From: Serratia proteamaculans_D | GTDB lineage: Bacteria > Pseudomonadota > Gammaproteobacteria > Enterobacterales > Enterobacteriaceae | Length of the DNA: 64,000 bases | Reading direction: 5' to 3' (one strand) | NCBI RefSeq assembly: GCF_049959315.1 | Contig: NZ_CP188201.1 | Shown here: in pieces, positions 1 through 9,183 of the stretch | Position numbering within the stretch: the first letter of the stretch is position 1 | Layout of the letters: each line of letters opens with the position of its first letter | Translations under genes and position numbers: made by a program | The notes under the pieces: generated by a model | What the model saw: only the letters and a program-made list of their open reading frames with translations | The model's database searches: none | What the model was told of the DNA's origin: nothing

Positions 1-368
1 TGCTGGCCTCAGGCCAGAAACAGCGGGTGGCTCTGGCCCGTGCGCTGATCCTGCAACCCAAGGTGATCGTTGCCGATGAGGCGCTGGCCTCGCTGGATAT
101 GTCGATGCGCTCGCAGATCATCAACCTGATGTTGGAGCTGCAGGAGAAACACGGCATCTCCTACATTTACGTGACCCAGCATTTGGGGATGATGAAGCAT
201 ATCAGCGATCAGGTGATGGTGATGCACGAGGGGGAAATCGTCGAACGCGGGAGTACCGCAGAGGTATTGGCTTCCCCGCTGCACGAACTGACCAAACGCC
301 TGATCGCCAGCCACTTTGGTGAAGCCCTGACCGCGGACGCCTGGCGACGCGATGGCGGCAGATTCTGA
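1..368 (+). CDS. sapF: SapF, peptide ABC transporter ATP-binding subunit (3' end only)
   Basis: C-terminal part of an ABC ATPase whose 5' end lies outside the window; the reading frame is open from base 3. It holds the signature motif (SGQKQRV), Walker B with catalytic Glu region (VIVADEALASLDMS) and the switch His (YVTQHLGMM). The ending HFGEALTADAW is typical of SapF, the ATPase of the SapABCDF system linked in enterobacteria to antimicrobial-peptide resistance and putrescine/peptide transport at the inner membrane. The sapF-yciW neighbourhood also fits the E. coli map, although fabI and ycjD, which separate them there, are absent here. Confidence 0.9.
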   Translation, partial: LASGQKQRVALARALILQPKVIVADEALASLDMSMRSQIINLMLELQEKHGISYIYVTQHLGMMKHISDQVMVMHEGEIVERGSTAEVLASPLHELTKRLIASHFGEALTADAWRRDGGRF

Positions 369-841
369 TCTTTCGGTCCTGAGAGGCATGAGCCCCTCAC
401 CCCGACCCTCTCCCCCTGGAGAGGGTGACGTCCGCTTAAGCCATGCCGGACAGACTTGTTGATCTACCCGGCACTGGCTTAGCCAATATTCTCAAATACA
501 AATTACATTTTTGTTATATCTCATTATATTTTATTCCATTCAGTTATTGATTAGCACTTAACATTATTTTATCTCGTCAATCGAATCGGTGAGGATATCC
601 CCTACGTTGAGCTTCTTAAACGACAGGATATCGCACTGATGTACAGCCCTCGCCATCGCCAACTCGCGCAGTTTTTGCTCGCTTTAGCCGCAGGTTTCTC
701 TGTTTATGGCCACGCACTGTGTTGCGACGGTCAGCGTTGATCCTGCCATTCCGTGCCCCTCTGCGGGCAGATTGCCTTTTTATCTTGCCGCCGTTGCCTT
801 TTGCAGCGGTGGCTATTGTGCTTGATTAAGGACTATCCCCT
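369..841. other. Intergenic region with a hairpin repeat and probable yciW promoter
   Basis: No convincing gene. A perfect 9-bp inverted repeat ACCCTCTCC / GGAGAGGGT with a 4-nt loop lies at 405-426, just after sapF, within a C-rich stretch. Bases 490-570 are AT-rich and likely hold the yciW promoter. A 33-codon reading frame at 639-740 encodes a hydrophobic peptide but has no visible ribosome binding site. Confidence 0.4.
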
Positions 842-2032
842 ATGGAACTACTACGTCGACAACATAATGCCCAGTGGTATCACGAAACCCAAAGCAGCGT
901 GCGCGGTGACCAGCCGCTGGAACCCCAGGCGGCCGGTATCCGCGATCGCTTCCTGCTGGGGCTGGGCGCTTTTGCCGACGAAGCGCTGAACACGGCACTG
1001 ACCGCACGCGCCGGGGTATTTAACGCCTCGCTGGCCAGTTACCACGTACTGTTCCCGGATCGGGTCGAATTAACGCGATCAGTGACATTGTCACCTTACG
1101 ACCGCCTCAGCACTGCGCTGACGGTAGCTCAGGTGACCGGCGTGCAATCCCTCTGTAGCCATTACGCTGCCCGCCTCGCCCCGCTGTACAGCCCTGATGC
1201 CTCACGTGAAAGCAATATCCGCCTGGCGCAAATCACCCAATATGCCCGCCAGCTTGCCGGTCAGCCGACCCTGATTTGCCCGAAAGCATTGCAGCAGCTC
1301 AGCGACGTCGGGCTCAGCCCGGCGGATATTGTGACGTTTTCGCAGATTATCGGCTTTGTCAGCTATCAGGCACGGGTGGTAGCCGGCGTGGCCGCATTGG
1401 CCGGGCGGCCCACTGGCGTGGTGCCCGGTTTCCCGAACATAGCGGATGCGGAAAGTGTGGTCTTCACCACGGAAGAACTGGCATGGCAAGCACGGCTACC
1501 ATCGGTGGTGCTGGAAGAGGCATGCGCTGAACAGCTTGACGTACTGGATCAAAGCCATCCCGACGCCCGCAGCGAGTCTTATTATCTGCTGCTGGCCCAC
1601 GATGCCCCCGCGCTACGTGAGCGCAACGGCGTATTTAACAGCATCAACGCCGACGGCTATGGTCTTTCGGCGCGGCTGAAAGCTCTGGCGACGCTGGCAG
1701 TTTCCCGCATTAACGGCAGTCGCTACTGTGCCTCCACCGTGGCGCAGGATATTGAGCATGACTTATTGGTCAGTGCCCTGTTCGACACTATTGATCATGG
1801 GCTGGAGAGCACCGATAACCCGGTTTATCAGGCGGTGATCCGCGTGGCCGCAGACCTGACCCGCACGCCGGAAAAATTCACTCCACGTAGCGTGCAGGCG
1901 TTGTTTAACAGTGGGATGAATCAGGCACAGGCGCTGGACGTGATCCTCACCGGGGCACTCTATGCCTGGGAGAACCGCTTACGCCAAACCCTGGGTGACA
2001 CGCAGCACTTCAGCGAAAGCCAGGCAGAATAG
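842..2032 (+). CDS. yciW: YciW, CMD/AhpD-like putative oxidoreductase
   Basis: 396 residues, close to E. coli YciW in length and N-terminus (HNAQWYHETQSS). The family carries carboxymuconolactone-decarboxylase (AhpD-like) folds. I see no AhpD CxxC pair, so peroxidase chemistry is not supported by sequence. In E. coli yciW belongs to the CysB regulon and affects cysteine/methionine metabolism; the precise reaction is unknown. AAGGA nine bases upstream supports the ATG. Its TAG stop is immediately followed by the stop codon of the opposing LysR gene, with no base between. The position next to sapF and near rnb matches the E. coli order. Confidence 0.75.
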   Translation: MELLRRQHNAQWYHETQSSVRGDQPLEPQAAGIRDRFLLGLGAFADEALNTALTARAGVFNASLASYHVLFPDRVELTRSVTLSPYDRLSTALTVAQVTGVQSLCSHYAARLAPLYSPDASRESNIRLAQITQYARQLAGQPTLICPKALQQLSDVGLSPADIVTFSQIIGFVSYQARVVAGVAALAGRPTGVVPGFPNIADAESVVFTTEELAWQARLPSVVLEEACAEQLDVLDQSHPDARSESYYLLLAHDAPALRERNGVFNSINADGYGLSARLKALATLAVSRINGSRYCASTVAQDIEHDLLVSALFDTIDHGLESTDNPVYQAVIRVAADLTRTPEKFTPRSVQALFNSGMNQAQALDVILTGALYAWENRLRQTLGDTQHFSESQAE

Positions 2033-2929
2033 TTACCGCAAAAGCCAACCGCGCGCGGCATCAAAAAAGTGCTGCGCCAATGGCGATGCACGCCCCGGCT
2101 CGGCGGTGACCACTGCGGCATGGCGTGACATGGCTGCGATGGCAATCGGCCGGTGCTGCAACTCCGGCATCATGCTCGGCAACAGGTTGCCTGGCGGAAA
2201 TAATCCGCAGCCCAGACCAACAAAAATGCCCTGCAGCAATTGGAATATCGAGGTGGTTTCCATGCGGACATGCAGCGTCAAACCGGCTTCACGGAAGTTT
2301 TGATCAAGGTAGCGGCGGAAGTAGCGCGTCGGTTCCGCCAGACACAGTGGCAGTGCAGCCACCTGCTCCAGCGTCATTGGCGCGTCCCCTGTCAGCTCGG
2401 GGAAATACTCAGGATGGAACACCAGCTCAACGCCGGCGTCTGCCAGCGGCTGTGACTGGAAATGCAGCTCCTGCAGCGTGGAAAGCTCAAAGAAACCGAT
2501 GCCGATATCCACGGTATGCGCCGTCAGCGCCTCCAGCAACTGATCGGCGCTCAACACCGACACCCGGTAGTCCAGCTGCGGAAAACGCTCGCTGACCGCC
2601 TTTAACATTTGTGCCAACGAAATGCTGCATTGAGGAACGGCACCGATGCGCAGCGTGCCGTTAAGGCCGTGCTTTAGTGACTCCACCTCCAGCTTCAGCC
2701 CCTGATACACCGAAACAATCTCACGCGCCCACGACAGCACCCGCTCACCTTCGGCGGTAAAGCCTTCGAAATTGTTGCCGCGATTGATCAACGAGACACC
2801 CAGCTCTTTTTCCAGGTTTTTCAGCCGCATGGATAGCGTTGGCTGGCTGACAAAGCTGACTTGCGCCGCACGACCAAAGTGGCGTTCACGTTCGAGATTA
2901 CATAGGTAGATCAGTTGCTTAATATCCAT
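2033..2929 (-). CDS. LysR-family transcriptional regulator
   Basis: 298 residues from the chosen ATG (MDIKQLIYL), which sits where LysR proteins normally begin; a non-ATG start five codons upstream is possible. Residues 1-60 form the winged helix-turn-helix (RAAQVSFVSQPTLSMRLKNLE), and the rest is a periplasmic-binding-like effector domain. The target is not recognisable from sequence. The gene is convergent with yciW, with touching stop codons, and lies downstream of dacD on the same strand with about 80 bases between them. LysR proteins usually control a divergent neighbour, but no divergent gene adjoins this start, because dacD is on the same strand. Confidence 0.85.
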   Translation of the reverse strand: MDIKQLIYLCNLERERHFGRAAQVSFVSQPTLSMRLKNLEKELGVSLINRGNNFEGFTAEGERVLSWAREIVSVYQGLKLEVESLKHGLNGTLRIGAVPQCSISLAQMLKAVSERFPQLDYRVSVLSADQLLEALTAHTVDIGIGFFELSTLQELHFQSQPLADAGVELVFHPEYFPELTGDAPMTLEQVAALPLCLAEPTRYFRRYLDQNFREAGLTLHVRMETTSIFQLLQGIFVGLGCGLFPPGNLLPSMMPELQHRPIAIAAMSRHAAVVTAEPGRASPLAQHFFDAARGWLLR

Positions 2930-3009
2930 AAAACGGCTCAACAAGTCATCACTGGCCTGAGTATATCATCGCTGCAGGATTTCGGGCGCAGAGCACTGCG
3001 CCCCGAGGG

Positions 3010-4179
3010 TCAGACTTTCAACTTCACATAGTCCATCAGGCGCGAGAACATGCCGCCCTGCTTGACCGGCTGCAATACCACCAGCGGCAAGGTTTTCAGT
3101 GCTTTGCCGTTGTCGCTGATGCGAATTTCGCCTACCGACTGCCCCTGAGTCAGCGGGGCATCAAGACGCGGCGTATTGATCACATATTGCGCCTTCAGCT
3201 TGTCCGCTTCGCTTTTCGGCAGGCTGAGATATTGATCCTGCTGGCTGCCCACCGCAACCTCATGGCGATCGCCGTACCACACTTTCTCCTGCCCCAGGCT
3301 TTGCCCGGCGCTAAACAAATGCACGGTGTCGAAATCACGCAGACCCCAGGTCAGCAGTTTACGCGCCTGTTCTTCACGCCCTTTCGAACTTTTGCCGCCC
3401 ATCACCACCGCAATCAGTCGGCGGTCACCTTCGGTCGCGGAGGCAATAATATTAAAGCCGGCCGAGGCGGTATGACCGGTTTTCAGGCCGTCGACCCGCA
3501 GGTTTTTGTCCCACAGCAGCCCGTTGCGGTTCTGCTGGGTGATGCCGTTCCAGGTCAGCGATTTCTCGCCGTACATATGGTATTCCGCCGGCTCGCTCAT
3601 GATGATGGCGCGTGCTATCACCGCCAGATCGCCCGCCGTGGTGAATTGCCCTGGGGCATCCAGACCGTGGACGGTTTCAAAATGGGTGTTTTGCAGGCCA
3701 AGCTGAGCGCTCTTTTCATTCATCAGATTAACGAAGGCGGCCTGACTGCCCGCCACGTAGTCCGCCATGGCTACGCAGGCGTCGTTACCGGAGTCAATAA
3801 TAATGCCGCGGCTGAGGTCACGAACCGTGACCCTGTCACCGGGTTTTAAAAACATCAACGACGAGCCCTTGAATACCGGGTTACCTTCGGCCCAGGCATC
3901 TTTACCCACCGGTACCACGTCATCCAGACCAATCTTGTGCTGATCGAGCGCGTGATCAATCACCAACCCGGTCATCAGCTTGGTCAGGCTGGCCGGATTA
4001 CGCCTTTGATCGGCATTTTCCTGCGCCAGTACCTGGCCGGTGGTGTAATCCATCAGCACGTAAGAGGCGGCGTCTATCGCCGGTGGTGTCATGAGGGGAA
4101 AGTTGAGTGGCGCATCTGCCGCCTGTACCGCCAAAGGCAGCAAAATTCCGGTTATCACCACCAATACTGAACGCTTCAA
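3010..4179 (-). CDS. dacD: DacD, D-alanyl-D-alanine carboxypeptidase (PBP6b)
   Basis: Low-molecular-weight penicillin-binding protein that trims the terminal D-Ala of peptidoglycan stem peptides in the periplasm. From the TTG start at 4179 it is 389 residues, with a signal peptide (residues 1 to about 20, ending VQA). The three active-site motifs are present: SLTK (Ser64, Lys67), SGN (Ser130, Asn132) and KTG (from Lys233). A C-terminal domain and amphipathic membrane anchor follow (SRLMDYVKLKV). TTG was preferred because GAGGA lies just upstream and the product then starts MKRS as in E. coli DacD; another TTG nine codons upstream lacks such a site. Confidence 0.9.
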   Translation of the reverse strand: MKRSVLVVITGILLPLAVQAADAPLNFPLMTPPAIDAASYVLMDYTTGQVLAQENADQRRNPASLTKLMTGLVIDHALDQHKIGLDDVVPVGKDAWAEGNPVFKGSSLMFLKPGDRVTVRDLSRGIIIDSGNDACVAMADYVAGSQAAFVNLMNEKSAQLGLQNTHFETVHGLDAPGQFTTAGDLAVIARAIIMSEPAEYHMYGEKSLTWNGITQQNRNGLLWDKNLRVDGLKTGHTASAGFNIIASATEGDRRLIAVVMGGKSSKGREEQARKLLTWGLRDFDTVHLFSAGQSLGQEKVWYGDRHEVAVGSQQDQYLSLPKSEADKLKAQYVINTPRLDAPLTQGQSVGEIRISDNGKALKTLPLVVLQPVKQGGMFSRLMDYVKLKV

Positions 4180-4460
4180 TCGCTGTTCCTCAGGCCCTAC
4201 GGGCAAAATAAAATACCAATATAATCCGAGGCATAGACTGCATTAATTGTGACGAAAGCGGAATCATTACTCTTTTTCAGCACATGTCATTATGCAACCA
4301 TTTGTTTGCCCGCCCCGAAGATGCGATAAACCGGCTCTATGCCGCCATAGCCCCATTCGATTAGACGCTGAAGCCGCGCCCTCCTAAACTTGTGACATAA
4401 ACACTGAAAGCGCTTAAAAAAGCGTTCACTTTTTAGCTACAACCACCTGCGAAGACCAAT

Positions 4461-6767
4461 ATGAAATTTAAACCGTCAATAAAGCCTTATACCGGCGCGG
4501 CGGGCGGCTGGGGTTCACTCGAAGCCACCACTCGCTATGTGCTCGACAGCAAACAGACGCTGAAAAACCTGCGTAACCTGATGCGCGTAAATAAGGCCCG
4601 CGGTTTCGACTGCCCAGGCTGTGCCTGGGGCGATGATAATCACAGCACCTTCAGCTTCTGCGAAAACGGTGCCAAAGCGGTCAGTTGGGAAGCCACGCGT
4701 AATGCGGTCGAACCGGAATTTTTTGCCGCCCACAGCGTCAGCACTCTGCAGCAACAAAGCGATTACTTTCTTGAATATCAGGGCCGCCTCACCCACCCGA
4801 TGCGCTATAACGCCGAAACCGACCACTATGAGCCGATCGGTTGGCCAGACGCGCTGGCGTTGATTGCCCAGCACATCAGGCAAATGGATAATCCGAACCA
4901 GATCGAGCTATATACCTCGGGGCGCGCCAGTAACGAAGCCTCCTATCTGTATCAACTGTTTGGTCGCATGCTCGGCACCAGTAACTTCCCTGACTGTTCC
5001 AACATGTGCCACGAAGCCAGCGGCGTCGGGCTGAAACAGAGTATCGGCGTGGGTAAAGGCACCATCCGTATGGATGACTTTGAAAAGGCCGACGCCATCT
5101 TCGTATTTGGTCAGAACCCCGGCACCAACCACCCGCGCATGCTGCACAGCCTGAAAAACGCTGCCAGCCGTGGCGCCCGCATCGTCAGCTTTAATACCCT
5201 GCGTGAACGTGGGCTGGAGCGCTTTGCCGATCCACAGAGCCCAATTCAGATGCTGACGCCCAAGTCATCACCGATCAGTTCGTCCTATTTCCAACCCAAC
5301 CTTGGCGGAGATATGGCCGCGGTACGCGGTATGGTGAAAGCCTTGCTTGAGGGCCATCGCCAGAGTCTGGCTGCCGGTGAGCCAGGCCTGTTCGACCTGG
5401 CCTTTATTGAGCAACACAGCGTCGGCGTGGAGAACTATCTGACCCAGGTGGATGCCACCTCATGGGAGCAAATCACCCAACAGTCCGGCCTCAGCGAAGC
5501 GCAACTGCGCCAGGCGGCGGCTATTTATCAGGGTGCCGAGCGCGTGATCTGCACCTGGGCAATGGGCGTGACCCAACATAAACACTCGGTGCCGACGGTA
5601 CGTGAAATCACCAACCTGCAACTGCTGTTCGGTCAGTTAGGCAAACCGGGTGCCGGTCTGTGCCCGGTACGCGGTCACAGCAACGTGCAGGGCAACCGCA
5701 CCATGGGGATCGACGAGAAGTCGCCCAAGGCGCTGCTCGACAGCCTGGAACAACATTTTAACTTCTCGCCGCGACGCGAGCCGGGCCATAACACCGTAGA
5801 GGCGATTGAAGCCATGCTGCGTGGCGAAGTGAAGGTGTTGCTGGCGCTGGGCGGTAACCTGGCCGCCGCCGCACCGGACACCGAACGCACCGCCCGCGCC
5901 CTGCGCTGCTGCGACCTGACGGTGCATATCAGTACCAAGCTTAACCGTAGCCATCTGGTGACCGGCAAGGACGCGCTGATCCTGCCGACGCTGGGCCGGA
6001 CCGAACAGGACTTGCAGGCCAGCGGCCCGCAGTACATCACGGTGGAAGACTCCTTCAGCATGGTGCATGCGTCTGAAGGCGTCGGCAAGCCGTTGGCGGA
6101 AACCCAACGCTCGGAAACCGCCATTGTCTGCGGTATCGCCGATGCGGTACTGGGCAACCAACAGCTCGACTGGCTGGAGTTGGCGGATGACTATTCATTG
6201 ATCCGCAATCATATTGCCGCCACCATTCCGGGCTTCGAAGATTTTAACCATCGCTGCGATCAACCGGGTGGTTTCTATCTGGGGAATGCCGCTGCCGAAC
6301 TGCGCTTCAATACGCCGAGCAGCAAGGCGGAATTCGGCGCGGCCCCGTTGCCGGACAGTTTGTTCCCGCAATTGGACGGTCGTCAGGCCCCCTTCACACT
6401 GCAGACCCTGCGCTCGCACGATCAGTACAACACCACTATCTACGGGCTGGATGACCGCTATCGTGGTGTGTATGGTCAACGGGAAGTGCTGTTTATCAAC
6501 CCGGAAGATCTGGCCGTTCTGGATATGCAGGACGGCGAATTGGTGGAGATCGAAACCCTGTGGAATGACGGCATCACCCGCAAGGTGAGCGGTTTCAAAC
6601 TGGTGAGCTATGATATCCCACGCGGCAATCTGGCAGCTTATTATCCCGAGACCAATCCACTGGTGCCACTGGCCAGCTTTGGTGACGGCACCGGCACCCC
6701 GACCTCCAAGTCGATTCCGGTTGAAATACGCCGTTGCGCCGCGCAGCCAACGCTGCGTATCGCCTGA
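4461..6767 (+). CDS. ydeP: YdeP-family molybdopterin oxidoreductase (FdhF-like)
   Basis: 768 residues, aligned along the whole length with E. coli YdeP (CPGCAW, CSNMCHEAS, GQNPGTNHPRML, RGHSNVQG, RSHDQYNTTIYG). It belongs to the formate-dehydrogenase alpha-like/DMSO-reductase superfamily binding bis-MGD. Only one Cys pair (Cys51, Cys54) is seen at the N-terminus where FdhF has a full [4Fe-4S] motif, as in other YdeP proteins. In E. coli ydeP contributes to acid resistance under EvgA; the substrate is unknown. There is no signal peptide, so it is cytoplasmic. It is divergent from dacD, with 281 bases between the two start codons. No fdhD or EvgA partner is seen in the window. Confidence 0.88.
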   Translation: MKFKPSIKPYTGAAGGWGSLEATTRYVLDSKQTLKNLRNLMRVNKARGFDCPGCAWGDDNHSTFSFCENGAKAVSWEATRNAVEPEFFAAHSVSTLQQQSDYFLEYQGRLTHPMRYNAETDHYEPIGWPDALALIAQHIRQMDNPNQIELYTSGRASNEASYLYQLFGRMLGTSNFPDCSNMCHEASGVGLKQSIGVGKGTIRMDDFEKADAIFVFGQNPGTNHPRMLHSLKNAASRGARIVSFNTLRERGLERFADPQSPIQMLTPKSSPISSSYFQPNLGGDMAAVRGMVKALLEGHRQSLAAGEPGLFDLAFIEQHSVGVENYLTQVDATSWEQITQQSGLSEAQLRQAAAIYQGAERVICTWAMGVTQHKHSVPTVREITNLQLLFGQLGKPGAGLCPVRGHSNVQGNRTMGIDEKSPKALLDSLEQHFNFSPRREPGHNTVEAIEAMLRGEVKVLLALGGNLAAAAPDTERTARALRCCDLTVHISTKLNRSHLVTGKDALILPTLGRTEQDLQASGPQYITVEDSFSMVHASEGVGKPLAETQRSETAIVCGIADAVLGNQQLDWLELADDYSLIRNHIAATIPGFEDFNHRCDQPGGFYLGNAAAELRFNTPSSKAEFGAAPLPDSLFPQLDGRQAPFTLQTLRSHDQYNTTIYGLDDRYRGVYGQREVLFINPEDLAVLDMQDGELVEIETLWNDGITRKVSGFKLVSYDIPRGNLAAYYPETNPLVPLASFGDGTGTPTSKSIPVEIRRCAAQPTLRIA

Positions 6768-6772
6768 CCTGC

Positions 6773-6796
6773 AGCGCCCGGTTTACGCCGGGCGCG
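6773..6796 (+). terminator. GC-rich hairpin after ydeP
   Basis: Perfect 8-bp stem GCGCCCGG / CCGGGCGC with a 6-nt loop, starting 6 bases after the ydeP stop. There is no U-run, so termination by this hairpin alone is uncertain. Confidence 0.4.
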
Positions 6797-6975
6797 CTAA
6801 TATCTCGATCGCCTTCCGTGCCACTTTTCTCCGTGACGACTTTTGTTTTTTGAATATTCCCTAAATTCACGCGCTAACGCGGTAAAACCGTGACGTTAGG
6901 CTTGCCCGCAGCGGGTGATTCGCGTAAAACTGTCAGCCGCAAATCTTGCCACTCACAACCCATTCACTGGACGAT

Positions 6976-8910
6976 ATGTTTCAAGATAACCCGCTGCTGG
7001 CGCAGCTTAAACAGCAACTTCACTCTCAGACCCCGCGCGTTGAAGGCGTAGTAAAAGGGACTGAGAAAGGCTTTGGCTTTCTTGAAGTAGACGGTCAAAA
7101 AAGTTATTTCATTCCGCCACCGTACATGAAGAAAGTCATGCACGGCGACCGGGTGAGCGCGACTCTGCATACCGAGAAAGAGCGCGAAATCGCCGAACCG
7201 GAAACTCTGATCGAGCCATTCCTGTCGCGCTTTGTTGGCCGAGTGCAAAAGCGCGATGACCGTTTGTCGATCGTGCCCGACCATCCGTTGCTGAAAGACG
7301 CGATTCAGTGTCGTCCCGCGCGTGGTCTGAACCACAATTTCCAGGCCGGTGACTGGGCAGTGGCAGAAATGTGTCGCCACCCGCTGAAAGGCGACCGCGG
7401 TTTCAACGCTGATTTGACCCAATTCATTACCGATGGTGAAGATCACCTGGCGCCATGGTGGGTCACGCTGGCCCGTCACAATCTGGAAAAAGAAGCGCCG
7501 GAGATGATCGCCATCAGCGAGCCGGATGCTTCACTGCCGCGTGAAGACCTGACTGCGCTGAATTTTGTCACCATTGACAGTGCCAGCACCGAAGATATGG
7601 ACGATGCGTTGTTCGTACAGGACAACGGCGACGGCTCACTGCAATTGACCATCGCCATTGCCGATCCGACCGCCTACGTCGAGCAAGGTAGCCCATTGGA
7701 TGAAATCGCCCGCAAGCGCGCCTTCACCAACTACCTGCCAGGCTTCAACATCCCTATGTTGCCACGCGATCTGTCAGACAACCTGTGTTCACTGCGCCCG
7801 AACCAACGCCGTCCGGTATTGGCCTGCCGCGTGACCATCGGTGCCGACGGCGCCCTGGCTGACGACATTCGCTTCTTCGCCGCCGAGATCGAGTCAAAAG
7901 CCAAACTGGTTTATGACGAAGTGTCCGACTGGCTGGAAGGCATTGCCGGCTGGCAACCACCAAGTGACGATATTGCACAGCAAATCACCCTGCTCAAGCG
8001 CGTGTGCGATGTGCGTAACTCCTGGCGCCACCAGCACGCTCTGGTATTTAAAGATCGCCCTGACTACCGCTTTGTTCTGGGCGAAAAAGGCGAAGTGCTG
8101 GAGATCGTCACCGAGCAGCGCCGCACGGCCAACCGTATCGTTGAAGAGTGCATGATTGCTTCCAACGTCTGCGCCGCTATCGTGCTACGCGACCGTCTCG
8201 GCTTCGGCATTTACAACGTGCATACCGGTTTCGATCCGCTGCTGGTTGAACAGGCGGTTACCGTGCTGCAGGCCAACGGCGTGGAAGCCGATGCCGAGAA
8301 ACTGCTGACGCTGGAAGGGTTCTGCGAATTGCGCCGTCACCTGGATTCACAGCCGACCCAGTTCCTCGACAGCCGCATCCGTCGTTCTCAAACCTATGCC
8401 GAGATCAGCACCACACCGGGCCCGCATTATGGCCTGGGGCTGGAAGCCTACGCCACCTGGACCTCACCGATCCGTAAATACGGCGATATGGTTAACCACC
8501 GTCTGCTGAAAGCCATTATCGCCGATCAATCCGCCGAAAAACCTCAGGACGAAGTTACCGTCCAGCTGGCAGAGCGCCGTCGTCTGAACCGCATGGCAGA
8601 GCGCGACGTGGGCGACTGGTTGTATGCCCGCTACCTGAAAGATAAAGCCGGCACCGATGAGCGCTTCAATGCAGAGATCATCGACGTGACCCGCGGCGGC
8701 CTGCGTGTACGCCTGCTGGACAACGGCGCAGTGGCCTTTATCCCGGCTCCCTTTATTCACGCGGTACGTGATGAAATGGTCTGCAGCCAGGAGACCGGCA
8801 CCGTTCAGATCAAGGGTGAAGTCGTCTATCGCCAGGGGGATAACCTGCAGGTCACCATCGCCGAAGTGCGTATGGAAACCCGCAGCGTGATCGCCAGACC
8901 GGCGGTCTAA
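6976..8910 (+). CDS. rnb: Exoribonuclease II (RNase II)
   Basis: 644 residues, the same length as E. coli Rnb when started at the ATG giving MFQDNPLLAQLKQQLH; the frame is open ten codons further upstream but that part is not conserved. It degrades single-stranded RNA 3' to 5' processively in the cytoplasm. N-terminal cold-shock domains (KGFGFLEVDGQKSYF), the RNB catalytic domain with Asp-rich metal site (SASTEDMDDAL) and C-terminal S1 domain are all present. It carries its own terminator. In E. coli pdeR (gmr) and yciT flank it; here cstA follows. Confidence 0.96.
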   Translation: MFQDNPLLAQLKQQLHSQTPRVEGVVKGTEKGFGFLEVDGQKSYFIPPPYMKKVMHGDRVSATLHTEKEREIAEPETLIEPFLSRFVGRVQKRDDRLSIVPDHPLLKDAIQCRPARGLNHNFQAGDWAVAEMCRHPLKGDRGFNADLTQFITDGEDHLAPWWVTLARHNLEKEAPEMIAISEPDASLPREDLTALNFVTIDSASTEDMDDALFVQDNGDGSLQLTIAIADPTAYVEQGSPLDEIARKRAFTNYLPGFNIPMLPRDLSDNLCSLRPNQRRPVLACRVTIGADGALADDIRFFAAEIESKAKLVYDEVSDWLEGIAGWQPPSDDIAQQITLLKRVCDVRNSWRHQHALVFKDRPDYRFVLGEKGEVLEIVTEQRRTANRIVEECMIASNVCAAIVLRDRLGFGIYNVHTGFDPLLVEQAVTVLQANGVEADAEKLLTLEGFCELRRHLDSQPTQFLDSRIRRSQTYAEISTTPGPHYGLGLEAYATWTSPIRKYGDMVNHRLLKAIIADQSAEKPQDEVTVQLAERRRLNRMAERDVGDWLYARYLKDKAGTDERFNAEIIDVTRGGLRVRLLDNGAVAFIPAPFIHAVRDEMVCSQETGTVQIKGEVVYRQGDNLQVTIAEVRMETRSVIARPAV

Positions 8911-8939
8911 TCTCGCGAGATTAATCTCAGGTCAGACAA

Positions 8940-8971
8940 ACACCGGACGGGTTAACCTCCGGTGTTTTTTT
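8940..8971 (+). terminator. Rho-independent terminator of rnb
   Basis: ACACCGGA / TCCGGTGT stem, with an inner GGTTAACC palindrome, followed by seven T residues. Confidence 0.9.
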
Positions 8972-9183
8972 CGTCGCCTGAATAACAACGCCGATGTCTT
9001 TGCGTCATAAATAAGATGACCGCTACAACACCATCACATTGTTTTTACGCTATTACTCAACCAGCTTCACATTTCTCATCCGACCTGCTGTTTTTCACGC
9101 ACAAAACTCCTACTTTTAATTTGTATCCATTCTCCAATAAGAGCTTCTCTTTTTTATTTCTGCGCACCAAGGAGTTGTTGATC

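Noticed and set aside
405..426. C-rich hairpin as a mobile repeat family together with 33281-33302
   Set aside because: Only two loosely similar copies were seen in the window, so a family cannot be claimed.
639..740. 33-codon frame encoding a hydrophobic peptide before yciW
   Set aside because: No ribosome binding site, no known match; may be chance or a remnant.
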